The position numbers and the translations under genes are program-made. Shown piece after piece: positions 20,001 to 26,462 of a stretch of 64,000 nucleotides of DNA. Position 1 is the stretch's first letter; the number at the start of each line of letters is the position of its first letter. Origin of the DNA: an uncultured Saprospiraceae bacterium (lineage in GTDB: Bacteria > Bacteroidota > Bacteroidia > Chitinophagales > Saprospiraceae); the NCBI GenBank assembly GCA_937941765.1, contig CALDGQ010000044.1, forward strand, positions 1 through 64,000, written 5' to 3'. The notes below the pieces were generated by a model, which saw only the letters and a list, made by a program, of their open reading frames with translations, made no database searches and was not told where the DNA came from.

Positions 20001-20677
20001 GAGAAGAAATCGAAATTGCATTTACAGCTAAACAATTTGAAGAAATTGGTGGAATGCAAGGCGATATCATTTTTAATCCTGAAATTTTAGCTTTTAAAGA
20101 AGTAATATCAGGTACATTACCTGGTTTTTCCAACAATAATATTGGAACAAAATATTTAAAAAATGGAGTGCTCCCTTTTTCTTGGTTTAATCCAAATTAT
20201 TCGGAAAATGGAGTAACATTATATGATGATGAAACGTTATATATAATGAGGTTTGAAGTGTTGCAATCAGGCAATTCTTTAAACGAAGTGATTCAAATTG
20301 GATCCGTAAATACCAAGTTAGAAGTTTTTAAATCAAACTACACATTTTGTAACCTTACCCTAGAGGTAAACCCAGGAACGGTCGCGGTTGATGATAATCC
20401 CACGGACATCTCAAATCAAAATATCGCTTGCTCCCCCAATCCTTTTTCGGAGAATACTATGATCAATTTCATCTTACCCGAACAGGATCGTATTGCCCTG
20501 ACAATACATGATTCAAACGGTGTCCTGATTAAAACATTTAATCAGTCGCTTGGACAAGGACACCATGTGCTGTGCATTACAGCCGACGACCTTCCTTCTT
20601 TTGGTATTTATTTTTACAGATTATCGACGAGTGCAGATGAGTATGTAGGGAAGATGATCCACCTAAATCGACAGTAG
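14054..20677 (+). CDS. Giant beta-helix / SprB / cohesin / dockerin surface protein, T9SS type A
   Basis: 2207 residues with a signal peptide ending at LSAQ (~28). Domains in order: two ~350-residue right-handed beta-helix modules (residues ~29-375 and ~382-740), each opening with DGTIMVTNTN...GSL(R/H)EAINCA; seven SprB-type repeats of ~75 residues (~742-1275, NxxCxxxNGSxxxxxxGGxxPYxYDIGNG); a PKD-like domain (~1285-1350); three cohesin-like repeats (~1352, 1499 and 1644 onward, each with VSIPVTVENFDDIVGVS-type strands); a carboxypeptidase-regulatory-like segment; a dockerin-like pair (~1845-1905, VSTIDLVRIQEHIL and ADVNNSGSITTLDLIYLQ); a fourth cohesin-like domain; and a type A T9SS sorting domain (~2124-2207, CSPNPFSENT to KMIHLNRQ). 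Probably a surface or secreted adhesin. Cohesin and dockerin modules on one chain argue for intramolecular or filament assembly rather than a classical cellulosome. Confidence 0.9.
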   Translation: MTKHTSRFFVFNLWAFLCLVGSFELSAQCAQADGTIMVTNTNATGIGSLHEAINCANNTLGPNTIQFNIPGNFQHVIYVGAGTGAELPTILDPYTVIDATTQPGFGLNGNYTPKIILDGSQFQWDIPINAIFLRADFCEVYGLEIRNFPDDGIDLYQASNCIVGKINKGNVIHSTGSTQDYFSGLPNTGPWQGCGIVVRQNSNNCLVEGNIIGTDANFSSVTGIEYIGILNRSNSHNAQIKNNVITSCEVGIRVDASVSTLLTENSIYCNSNSGITLSNGGNYSKQPPFISSVSTTNIVGSGASGDVAEIYINENSSCVGAPCQGKIFLGSANVVNGQWTLNAPFSNGITLNGGEAITATLRDGGNNTTAFSACQFVPGSNSCAQPDGTIMVTNTNDAGPGSLREAINCANTNIGPNTIQFAIAGNGKHYINVGNTSGEELPALLDANTIIDATTQTGFGLNGNFEPKIVLDGQYNNWDAPINAVWVRADFCEVYGLEVINFPDDGIDVTDAHHCKIGAPNKGNVIYNNGSSVDYFPAVPNTGPWEGCGIILKHNSYNCTVQGNTVGVSYDHTVGNGNEYCGIIVSNGGDNNQIGGSGNGEANYISKNLVGVRISENSDKCEISENIFICNQVTGIELRGNANDNQLPPTIQQVSATSITGNALAGDKIEIYLSDKNNCGTAACQGSVFLGSKTVPLTGQWTLNAPFANGVALNAADEITATSTDPLGNTSQFATCTSFTLNCNLTISSSNYSNTTCNQPNGSISFSAAGGSIPYTYSMGGTTNSTGIFSNLSVGNYNMTVTDAQGCTANESISFTNAFGNPLLSIANFEHTSCGENNGSINLTTSGGLPTYLYDLGQGATTNPNFTNLSPGNYTITVTDGNGCTDTEAISINVSSNIFANIININPPTCNSSNGSLTVSVTGGSGTYGYDIGNGSTPNNSFQNLAAGNYTITVTDSNGCNTTDQISMTSSAGPSVFISTDNASCGQANGVVNITASGGTAPYLYDIGNGQTSNNSITGLSEGNYNVTITDAAGCQEVRPAIINDNGPINLSATNIVHEDCDGSAGSFSAQINGGTAPYFYDIGNGPTINSNFTNLDAGTYNLTVTDLNDCTASTTVNINPGATPGVNIGSLNFANCGLSDGSFLASGYGGMPPYTFDIGNGNSSNNSFTGLAAGDYSVTMTDANGCTAIATTTLGTANGPSATLNNIVDANCGQNNGSFNIIPNGGTPPYSYDIGNGPSSSNSFSNLAAGNYTITITDANTCSTTTTQEIITSGGLPTASFTYVVNTMSISFTTISTDVNSVSWDFGTGNTAPVANPTFNFPGTGTYTICQTVTNQCGSDMTCEDITVIGNDVFTMSVGEAEGSIGTTVSIPVTVENFDEIVGISNSYEIADPTVARFAGTSGHNLTDLGGYSFNFTNTSLTLAWFDISIAGVTVPDNTILFYIDVEILGNVDDCSDILIVDNPTQIEVIQKSGNTEVNVPSVMNLGAVCVTQNLEDLFTMNILEASGSIGTVVSIPVTVENFDDIVGVSSSFQIANPSVARFVGTSGYDLTDLGGYSFNFDNTTLTISWFDLSIAGVSVADHTTIFYLDVEILGNVADCSDLVIDGNPTEIEIIKKSGNTEISVPSVMNPGSVCVTQNLEDLFTMSVLEADGAVGSIVSIPVSFENFNDIVGVSNSFQIADPAVAKFMGTSGHNLSDLGAYSFNVSDNTITLSWFDLSIAGITVPDNTILFYLDVEMIGNGGDCTAIIVDGNPTAIEIIKKSGNSEVSIPYAVNDGSVCTLQPAAAIVIAGVVEKENGVAVRDVELTCTGGYLDWSIPTGEYSFPDMMPSINYTIDPKKDTLYAAGVSTIDLVRIQEHILASNILNSPYKIIAADVNNSGSITTLDLIYLQDIILARADTFPNNESWRFVPESYVFTDPTNPFLDNFPEVISLNSPTMDEMEQDFVGIKVGDVNLSSSAFMPGEIEENVLLEIADQPYLKGEEIEIAFTAKQFEEIGGMQGDIIFNPEILAFKEVISGTLPGFSNNNIGTKYLKNGVLPFSWFNPNYSENGVTLYDDETLYIMRFEVLQSGNSLNEVIQIGSVNTKLEVFKSNYTFCNLTLEVNPGTVAVDDNPTDISNQNIACSPNPFSENTMINFILPEQDRIALTIHDSNGVLIKTFNQSLGQGHHVLCITADDLPSFGIYFYRLSTSADEYVGKMIHLNRQ

Positions 20678-20706
20678 CTTTAGTAAGTTTTCTCATAATT
20701 GAGAAG

Positions 20707-20738
20707 CCCCGGTAGAAAGCTATCGGGGTATTTTTTTT
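20707..20738 (+). terminator. Intrinsic terminator of the beta-helix/SprB gene
   Basis: CCCCGGTA-gaaagc-TATCGGGG forms an 8-bp stem (one G-T pair) and is followed by TA and eight T residues, 30 nt after the stop codon. Confidence 0.9.
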
Positions 20739-20741
20739 GCT

Positions 20742-20790
20742 TTAACTTAGGGCGTTGCCCTAAGTTAATCTGCTTGACCCCGTTGGGGTC
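20742..20790. repeat. Two adjacent perfect hairpins with identical GTT loops (REP-like)
   Basis: 20742-20768 is a perfect 12-bp stem (TTAACTTAGGGC / GCCCTAAGTTAA) and 20776-20790 a perfect 6-bp stem (GACCCC / GGGGTC). Both are closed by GTT and they are 7 nt apart. They follow the terminator directly. Paired short palindromes of this type are typical of repetitive extragenic palindromes; no other copy is present in this window. Confidence 0.6.
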
Positions 20791-20893
20791 TTTCTTGCTG
20801 CGATTTTTTTACGTAATATTTCATGTCCTATTTCGGCTAAGCTCGGCACAAGCCATTCTGTGTGTTTCTGCGAATACTATCATTCTCTGCATC

Positions 20894-21376
20894 TCAAAAC
20901 TTCTCACTCCGTCGCTCCAACAAAACTGTATTCCGCCAAACTCCATCCCGCTTTGCAATCTTTTCCCGATATCCTACTTGCCGAAATCCTAATTTTTCAT
21001 GAATCCGAATACTCGCAATATTTTCCGGAAAAACACTTGCCTGTAATGTCCAAATCCCATTCCCTTCACTATCGTCAATTAATTGTTGCAAAAGTTGAGT
21101 ACCCAATCCTTTGCCACTTGCGGTTGGACTTACATAGACACTCACTTCACTAACCCCTTCATAAACACATCGGTTGGATACTGCAGATAAAGCAGCCCAT
21201 CCACAGACTTCCGCATTTTCAATTGCTACAAAACGATGTGCTTTCATGAATTTGTCATTCCAGATTTTCCATTCTGGTGCCTTAGTTTCAAAAGTTGCAT
21301 TGCGCGTATCTATGCCGGCTTGATATATTTTTTGGACAGAAGGGTAGTGGTCGGCCTCAAGAGGAATTATGGACAT
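20894..21376 (-). CDS. GNAT N-acetyltransferase, phosphinothricin-acetyltransferase-like
   Basis: 160 residues from ATG 21376 (a TTG at 21391 would add five). GNAT fold with the acetyl-CoA loop SGKGLGTQL, an upstream VSVYVSP strand and the late ENIASIRIHEKLGFRQVGY segment. The N-terminal YQAGIDTRNATFET and the overall pattern match the Pat/YncA (MnaT) branch, which acetylates the amino group of small amino-acid analogues such as methionine sulfoximine or phosphinothricin. The natural substrate is uncertain. It stands alone on the minus strand. Confidence 0.8.
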   Translation of the reverse strand: MSIIPLEADHYPSVQKIYQAGIDTRNATFETKAPEWKIWNDKFMKAHRFVAIENAEVCGWAALSAVSNRCVYEGVSEVSVYVSPTASGKGLGTQLLQQLIDDSEGNGIWTLQASVFPENIASIRIHEKLGFRQVGYREKIAKRDGVWRNTVLLERRSEKF

Positions 21377-21431
21377 ACTTTTATTTTGCAATAAAGTTGT
21401 AAAAATATTTTTAGAAATTTATGAAAATAAC

Positions 21432-21463
21432 AAAAAAAGACCACCTCTTATGGTAGCCTTTTT
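21432..21463 (-). terminator. Intrinsic terminator on the minus strand
   Basis: Read on the minus strand, AGGCTACC-ataaga-GGTGGTCT (8 bp with two G-T pairs) is followed by a run of T residues, about 35 nt after the stop of the 21497-22276 gene. Confidence 0.6.
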
Positions 21464-21496
21464 CATAGTGTGTAAATAATCCTGGAAGATTATATT

Positions 21497-22276
21497 TTAA
21501 GCACCAATATATGGTGTCGTAGTAGTTTTAATTATTGGTTCTTCTGTTTCTTCACCGGTTGCATCATATTCTAAAGAATCATTTTCGCAGTATTGAATGG
21601 CAGATGACAATGCATTTACATCTTCTATTGAGATTGAAATTCCATCCTCAAATTTTATTTTTACTGGAAATTGAATAGCTAATTCTTCTACGCTATTTGG
21701 GTTGTCAGCATTCCATTTTCTGATTGCTAAATCAACTTGATCATCAGTATTTACTTTCTGAATCTTACCATTTGGAGCAATTAATTGCATCGGATAAACA
21801 AAGTCAAAACAAAAGTTATCAACTGAATTATAATTCTCTGCTAACTTTTGCTCATCACAAGCATCTGCAATGGCAATAAATTGTGCTTCATTTTGAATGG
21901 CTACTTTGCGCCCATTTTGCATGGTAATTTCAAATGGGTATAAGAAAGTAGGTTCATTGTTAGCATTCGGATTATTTTCAAACCAAGATTCCACAATATT
22001 GTCTAATACTTTGCTAGTAATTACTGTTTGTTTCTGACCATTAGGAAATACAATTTGAATAGGATAGTTGACAACAAAGCAATTGGTTGGTCGTTGATTA
22101 ATTCCAATTGTTGATTTTACTTGATTGGTCAAAGGGATGGTAGGTGCCAAGATAAGCGTAGCTTGATTGGCTACTTTCGTATTATCAATCACTTTGGTTT
22201 CTTCGCTTGCGAACATTAATAAAAGTCCAACCATTATAAAAGCGAAAACGTCTTTTGCGATGTGTAGGGTGCTCAT
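21497..22276 (-). CDS. Exported protein with two copies of an unnamed ~85-residue domain
   Basis: 259 residues with an N-terminal hydrophobic segment (~8-22) that could be a signal peptide or anchor. Two tandem copies of one domain follow (~60-145 and ~150-235). The shared pattern is C-F-x-(V/F)-x-YP(I/M)xxxxPNGxxxxV, then a helix W-x-xNNPNxxxxPxxxYPxxIxxxxGxxxxI, then an Ala-rich helix ending in C. The lipoprotein encoded just upstream (22521-23168) has two copies of the same domain, so the genes are tandem paralogues. I do not know a function for this domain. The paired Cys at both ends of each copy suggest a disulfide in the periplasm or outside. Confidence 0.7.
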   Translation of the reverse strand: MSTLHIAKDVFAFIMVGLLLMFASEETKVIDNTKVANQATLILAPTIPLTNQVKSTIGINQRPTNCFVVNYPIQIVFPNGQKQTVITSKVLDNIVESWFENNPNANNEPTFLYPFEITMQNGRKVAIQNEAQFIAIADACDEQKLAENYNSVDNFCFDFVYPMQLIAPNGKIQKVNTDDQVDLAIRKWNADNPNSVEELAIQFPVKIKFEDGISISIEDVNALSSAIQYCENDSLEYDATGEETEEPIIKTTTTPYIGA

Positions 22277-22461
22277 AATATCAATTTTAGTGTTCGAATT
22301 GCTCTAATTGATTATGAAACGGTTGGTCTTTTCGATAAATTATAGAAACCCGTTTATATTTTGATTTTCACGGCTTTTATACCCAAAAACTACCCATGTA
22401 TGTAGGGTAGGTAGTATGAATAATTGAAAATAATAGCCTTATACCAAATGGTGATGATCGA

Positions 22462-22500
22462 AAAAAGGCTGTTTTCAGATATTCTGAAAACAGCCTTTTT
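22462..22500 (-). terminator. Strong intrinsic terminator on the minus strand
   Basis: A perfect 17-bp stem (22462-22478 / 22484-22500, core GGCTGTTTTCAG) with a 5-nt loop and T-tracts on both strands. It lies 20 nt after the stop codon of the lipoprotein gene at 22521 and separates it from the next gene, so the two paralogues are probably transcribed separately. Confidence 0.85.
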
Positions 22501-22520
22501 ATGCTTTTTAAATAGCTTAT

Positions 22521-23168
22521 TTATTTACAATCTTCGAATGCTGAAAATAATGCTTCTTCATTTTCAATAACAACTGTTATGTCTGTTTCTATTTTTGAAA
22601 TACTGAAAGGATATACAATTGCTGGTTTTTCAGTTGCATTTGGATTATTTTCTTTCCACTCTATAAAGAATGTTTTCATTTCCTCATCACTATTAAGAAC
22701 GGAGATACTTGCATCTTCATTTTCAAAACTTAAAGGGAAAACAAATTCAAAGCACTCTTTTTTCCAATCTTTATAATATCCAAGTTTTTCTTTACAATCG
22801 TATAATGCGATTTCAAATTGTTCTTCCGTTTCAACAGAAACAATGTCATCCGTTCCCTCCCAATTAATTCCAAAAGGAAAAACTATAGATGGTTTTGTGG
22901 CTTCATCCGAATTTGATTCTTTCCATTCTGTCCAATATTGTATCCATTCTTGGTCGCTATTGATAATTGTGATATTATCATCTGCCGCTACAAAACTAAT
23001 TGGATATTCAAATTTGAAACACTCTTTTTCCCAATCATCATAATCTCCTTCTTTCTTGAAATCTTCTTTGTCAAAATCTTTTTTGATTTGATCTTTTCCG
23101 CAAGAAGCAAGGATTGAAACAAGCAAGAAAATTCCAAATAGGTTTTTTAATAATTTTATAGTAGTCAT
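22521..23168 (-). CDS. Lipoprotein with two copies of the same unnamed domain
   Basis: 215 residues with a lipobox signal (LVSILASCGKD, Cys ~23). A highly charged linker (KDQIKKDFDKEDFKKEG) leads into two copies of the domain described for the downstream paralogue: C-F-x-FEYPISF...WKESN(S/P)...P(S/A)IV(F/Y)PF...E(E/N)E, each ending near a Cys. The second copy differs in the last Cys position (EDCK at the C-terminus). Probably anchored to a membrane and facing the periplasm or outside. No function is recognised. Confidence 0.75.
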   Translation of the reverse strand: MTTIKLLKNLFGIFLLVSILASCGKDQIKKDFDKEDFKKEGDYDDWEKECFKFEYPISFVAADDNITIINSDQEWIQYWTEWKESNSDEATKPSIVFPFGINWEGTDDIVSVETEEQFEIALYDCKEKLGYYKDWKKECFEFVFPLSFENEDASISVLNSDEEMKTFFIEWKENNPNATEKPAIVYPFSISKIETDITVVIENEEALFSAFEDCK

Positions 23169-23263
23169 GATGTGGTTTGAGAATTGTGATGAGAATTTAA
23201 AAATTTACTTTAAGTTATAAAAATTGGAATTATTCCACAAATGTTTTTTAAAAATAGATCAAA

Positions 23264-24196
23264 TTAATAACTACGTCCCGTTGGCAATCCTCGATTTGTT
23301 TCCAAAATAATCTGGCCAGCAATACTTACCGCAATCTCCATTGTTGTTTTACTATAAATTGGAATACCAATTGGAGCATGGATATGTGCTAATTCAGTAT
23401 CTGAGATTCCTTCTTTTTGAAGTTCGTCAAAGAGTTGTTTGATTTTGTGATCACTTCCCATCATTCCTATGTATCGAAATTTTTCTTTGTACAATTGTTT
23501 GAGAATAATCTTGTCAGTTCGGTAAGAAGTAGAAACAATAACGACTGTATCTAAAGGTGAATAGGTCATTGCTTCCAATGTATCGTTGAAATCAATAATT
23601 TTAGTTGAAGTTGCGGCAGTATTTTGTTGAATCGTTGATAAATTATCACGATTATCGTAAACAAGGACCTGATAATCTAACAAGCTCATAACCTGCGACA
23701 ATGCCAACCCAACATGTCCGCCTCCCAAAATGTGAATACGTTTATTTTGATTGATTTCTAATGTTGCAAGAGGAGTAGGCTGGTCCTCATTTGCAAGTCG
23801 TAATTCTTTTTCATATACATTTATGCGAATTCCAGCTGTTGCTTTTTCTATTATAGTTTGAACTATCAGTAAGTCTTTGTCTTCAAAAGGAATAATTGCA
23901 ACAGTCTGTTCCCCAGAACAAATTAAACCAGATTGGTTTTTAGGGTTTTGTTTGTTGTGAAATTGTTGTTTGATGAGGTTTCTAAAATCTCCTTTTTTGA
24001 TTTTATCTTTTGCTAGTTCTAGTAACTTTACTTCCATGATTCCTCCGCCGATTGTGCCTACGAAGTTGCCATCTTCATCTACGGCCATGGAGAAGCCTTT
24101 GCGTCCAGGTGAGCTTCCTTTGGATTGGAGTACGTAGAGGAGGGTTGCGCGTTTGTTGGATTGTAGGGTTTTTGTTAGGAAGTGGAAGGTTTTCAT
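23264..24196 (-). CDS. xdhC: XdhC/CoxI-family molybdenum cofactor insertion protein
   Basis: 310 residues. The N-terminal XdhC/CoxI domain has the conserved SKGSSPGRKG and VGTIGGGIMEVK motifs plus SGLICSGEQTVAIIP. The C-terminal Rossmann domain (XdhC_C) has RIHILGGGHVGLALSQ and TDKIILKQL...YIGMMGS. XdhC binds sulfurated molybdenum cofactor and inserts it into xanthine dehydrogenase, which fits the xdhA/xdhB genes 11 kb away on the same strand. It is separated from the rest of the purine genes by an inverted-repeat element carrying a DUF559 gene. Confidence 0.9.
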   Translation of the reverse strand: MKTFHFLTKTLQSNKRATLLYVLQSKGSSPGRKGFSMAVDEDGNFVGTIGGGIMEVKLLELAKDKIKKGDFRNLIKQQFHNKQNPKNQSGLICSGEQTVAIIPFEDKDLLIVQTIIEKATAGIRINVYEKELRLANEDQPTPLATLEINQNKRIHILGGGHVGLALSQVMSLLDYQVLVYDNRDNLSTIQQNTAATSTKIIDFNDTLEAMTYSPLDTVVIVSTSYRTDKIILKQLYKEKFRYIGMMGSDHKIKQLFDELQKEGISDTELAHIHAPIGIPIYSKTTMEIAVSIAGQIILETNRGLPTGRSY

Positions 24197-24260
24197 TATT
24201 TTGTTTAATTGAAATAAGAGCCCGTTTATATTGTGTTGGTTTCGCGGGGAGTTCGTGATT

Positions 24261-24905
24261 TAACCCATCCCTGTACCTTCGGACGTCCCTTCCCTGTGAA
24301 CAAGGAAGGGGAGTTCGTGAGTTCGCGTAGGAATACGTAAGTAAGTTGTTTAATTCAATATCTGTCTTCTAAGCTTTCTAATTTATTGATTAATTTTTCT
24401 TTTACTTCATCCCAATTTTCAAGTACATCTTTATTTTTGAAACGTATTATATGGTAACCAAGTTCTTTCAGTCTTTCTTCTCTTTTTTGGTCGTATTCAA
24501 TTTGTTGATCGTGAATTTCGCCGTCAATTTCAATGACTAATTTCTTTTGTGAGCAATAAAAATCTGGAAAGAAGTGAAATTTGTAACCTGGTTCCGTTGC
24601 ATGTTGAATAGGGAATTGTCTGTTTATTTTGAACCCATTAATTTTTTTGCCTCGTACTTTCTCCCAAAAGAGTTTTTCCACTGGAGTAGGTTTTTTTCTC
24701 TGTGCTCTTGCAAATTGATATGCATTGTGAAGTTTCATTTGCTTTGCTTTTTTTTTGTTTTTTTTGTTATTGTTGAATACGTATTTATTTTGTTGCAAAA
24801 TTATTACATCCATCAAAACATTATACTTGCGTACTCCCCGCGCCGCACCCCTTCTTTGTTCACAGGGAAGGGGCGTCCGACCAAAGTCGGTACAGGGATG
24901 GGTTA
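24261..24905. mobile_element. Candidate mobile element: inverted ~55-bp repeats around a DUF559 gene
   Basis: The left end (24261-24311) reads CCCATCCCTGTA, a small hairpin, ACGTCCCTTCCC, then a second hairpin ending AAGGAAGGGGA. The right end (24848-24905) is its inverted counterpart. Both ends share the constant blocks CCTGTA and ACGTCC around a variable stem: CC-ttc-GG at the left and CCGAC-caaa-GTCGG (24877-24890) at the right. The enclosed segment holds one gene, the DUF559 nuclease at 24355-24738. Related inverted pairs without a gene lie at 31148-31332 and 61582-61740. The element sits between xdhC and the DUF6986 gene of the purine cluster. Mobility is inferred from repeat structure; no target-site duplication was identified with confidence. 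Confidence 0.6.
24355..24738 (-). CDS. DUF559 / Vsr-fold endonuclease domain protein
   Basis: 127 residues from ATG 24738. The longer frame to 24816 adds a lysine/asparagine-rich stretch encoded by a poly-A tract and is unlikely to be translated. The protein is a single DUF559 domain: LHNAYQFARAQRKKPTPVEK, LFWEKVRGKKINGFKINRQ, then the nuclease core FFPDFYC (Asp), LVIEIDGEIHD (Glu-x-Asp) and YHIIRFKNKDVLEN. The family belongs to the PD-(D/E)xK superfamily related to very-short-patch-repair endonuclease. The catalytic residues appear intact. It is flanked on both sides by inverted hairpin repeats, which suggests that it travels with them. Confidence 0.85.
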   Translation of the reverse strand: MKLHNAYQFARAQRKKPTPVEKLFWEKVRGKKINGFKINRQFPIQHATEPGYKFHFFPDFYCSQKKLVIEIDGEIHDQQIEYDQKREERLKELGYHIIRFKNKDVLENWDEVKEKLINKLESLEDRY

Positions 24906-24927
24906 AAACACGTACTACACGTCACCC

Positions 24928-26352
24928 CTACTTAGCCCGACCCTCCAAAATCTTCTTAAACGACCGACTACGAATCTCTTCCAAAGTCAACCCAGTAGCC
25001 AAAACTTCTTCCTCCGTAATTGCACCACTATTCAACGCTTTCAAAAAATAATTTAACAAACCTTGCCCGGTTGCGGCATCATCAAAAACATCTCCAATCA
25101 AAGTCGCACGAGCAGCTTTATCAACAAAAGTTTTTAAACGATCAACGGCATCATGATAACTCTCCAAGAAAAAAGCATAGACAGCAGTGTAACGCATTGG
25201 CAATTGTGCCGGATTCAAATCCCATCCTTGGTAGTAACCATTCCAAAGAGAGTGACGAATGTGTTCGTATCCTTTTTTCCAATTGCTGTGAACCACTTCT
25301 TTATTTTCCGCTGCTTGTTTTTTAGTCAACTTACCTCGGTGTGGTCCGATTGGCATTGTGTTGGTTGCGCCATCAGATAACCAAATACCAGTATGAGCTA
25401 ATGCAACCTTTGTCATATGATGTGCAAAATCACAAACAGGATGATCCATCTCTTGATAGACAGCAGTAATGTTACAAGAAGCGGTGTAGTCATAAGTACC
25501 AAAGTGCATGGCAATACAACGACCTTTACTCGCCTTGATAAAACGATAAAGAGGATTAGTCCCATCAACATCTAAAATAGATTGTGTGGTCTCAACCATC
25601 ATTTCCATTTTGAGCGAATTCTTTTTAAGTTTCAATGATTTTTCCATCAATTCAAAACAAGATACTAACGCACTTACTTGTTCTGGAATTGTAACCTTCG
25701 GAAGCATGACTACAAAATTATCTGGTAATTTCCCTTTTGAGTTTTTGACTAATTCTGTTACGAAAATATCGAGTGTACGCAAACCACGTTCCTTCATTTC
25801 TTCCGTGAATGGTTTGATACGAATACCGATAAATGGCGGCAATGATTTTTTCTTCATCCCTTTTGCAACTTCTTGTGCTGCTTTTATTGCCGTTGCATCT
25901 TCCTCTTCATTGGAACGATTGCCAAATCCGTCTTCAAAATCAATTCTAAAATCTTCTAATGCTTCAGATTTTAATTTTGCAATTACTTTGTTGTAAACTT
26001 CGTGTGCTAAATATGCAGGGTGTTCAATTCTTTTGGCTGTTGGCATTTTTTTCAACTTAGCAGATAATGCTTTTGCTGCTTTTGCCGACTTTGGTAGTTT
26101 TTCAAAACCTCTTAATTCAAATGCTCTTCCGAATTCGCAGAAATCAGGCGCATAGGTCAATAATGCATTTAATGCATTTTTACCCATAAATTCAGCAATA
26201 CTTGATTTGAATAAATTCGCTCCACCATAAACCGTATGCACAGGTTGACGATCCGGACGATCTCCAGGATAAATTTCACGGAAATCAAGATTCGCTTTTT
26301 TTAGTTTTTTGAAAACACCAGTTTTGTTTTTTGTTGGAATAGATAATTTCAT
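24928..26352 (-). CDS. DUF6986 family aldolase-like protein (HpcH/citrate-lyase-beta fold)
   Basis: 474 residues. The sequence has the TIM-barrel elements of the HpcH/HpaI-citrate lyase beta superfamily: RIDFEDGFGNRSNEEED (metal-binding acidic cluster), IGIRIKPF, VVMLPKVTIPEQV, KMEMMVETTQSILD and CIAMHFGTYDYTASCNI. It is close to proteins annotated DUF6986 (sometimes 'phosphoenolpyruvate kinase' or aldolase). In this cluster allantoicase would give ureidoglycolate and urea but no ureidoglycolate lyase gene is recognisable, so a role on ureidoglycolate or glyoxylate is a reasonable inference, not shown by the sequence. Confidence 0.75.
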   Translation of the reverse strand: MKLSIPTKNKTGVFKKLKKANLDFREIYPGDRPDRQPVHTVYGGANLFKSSIAEFMGKNALNALLTYAPDFCEFGRAFELRGFEKLPKSAKAAKALSAKLKKMPTAKRIEHPAYLAHEVYNKVIAKLKSEALEDFRIDFEDGFGNRSNEEEDATAIKAAQEVAKGMKKKSLPPFIGIRIKPFTEEMKERGLRTLDIFVTELVKNSKGKLPDNFVVMLPKVTIPEQVSALVSCFELMEKSLKLKKNSLKMEMMVETTQSILDVDGTNPLYRFIKASKGRCIAMHFGTYDYTASCNITAVYQEMDHPVCDFAHHMTKVALAHTGIWLSDGATNTMPIGPHRGKLTKKQAAENKEVVHSNWKKGYEHIRHSLWNGYYQGWDLNPAQLPMRYTAVYAFFLESYHDAVDRLKTFVDKAARATLIGDVFDDAATGQGLLNYFLKALNSGAITEEEVLATGLTLEEIRSRSFKKILEGRAK

Positions 26353-26462
26353 GTTTGTTTATTTTTTCGACGCTTTACATTATTTTACTAAAGCGTTTTA
26401 ATTTTATTTAATTAGCACGTAAAAATACAAAGCCATTTAGAATTTGTCCCTATATTCCACCT

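Noticed and set aside
14054-20677. Cellulosome scaffold
   Set aside because: Cohesin-like and dockerin-like modules lie on the same chain, no carbohydrate-active enzyme with a dockerin is present, and SprB repeats and beta-helices dominate.
20699-21153. Two overlapping 97-residue plus-strand ORFs after the terminator
   Set aside because: They cover hairpins and the antisense of the acetyltransferase gene and have no recognisable features.
24739-24816. N-terminal extension of the DUF559 protein
   Set aside because: Encoded by an A-rich tract giving Lys/Asn runs; DUF559 proteins normally begin close to the LHNAYQFARAQR region, so ATG 24738 was chosen.
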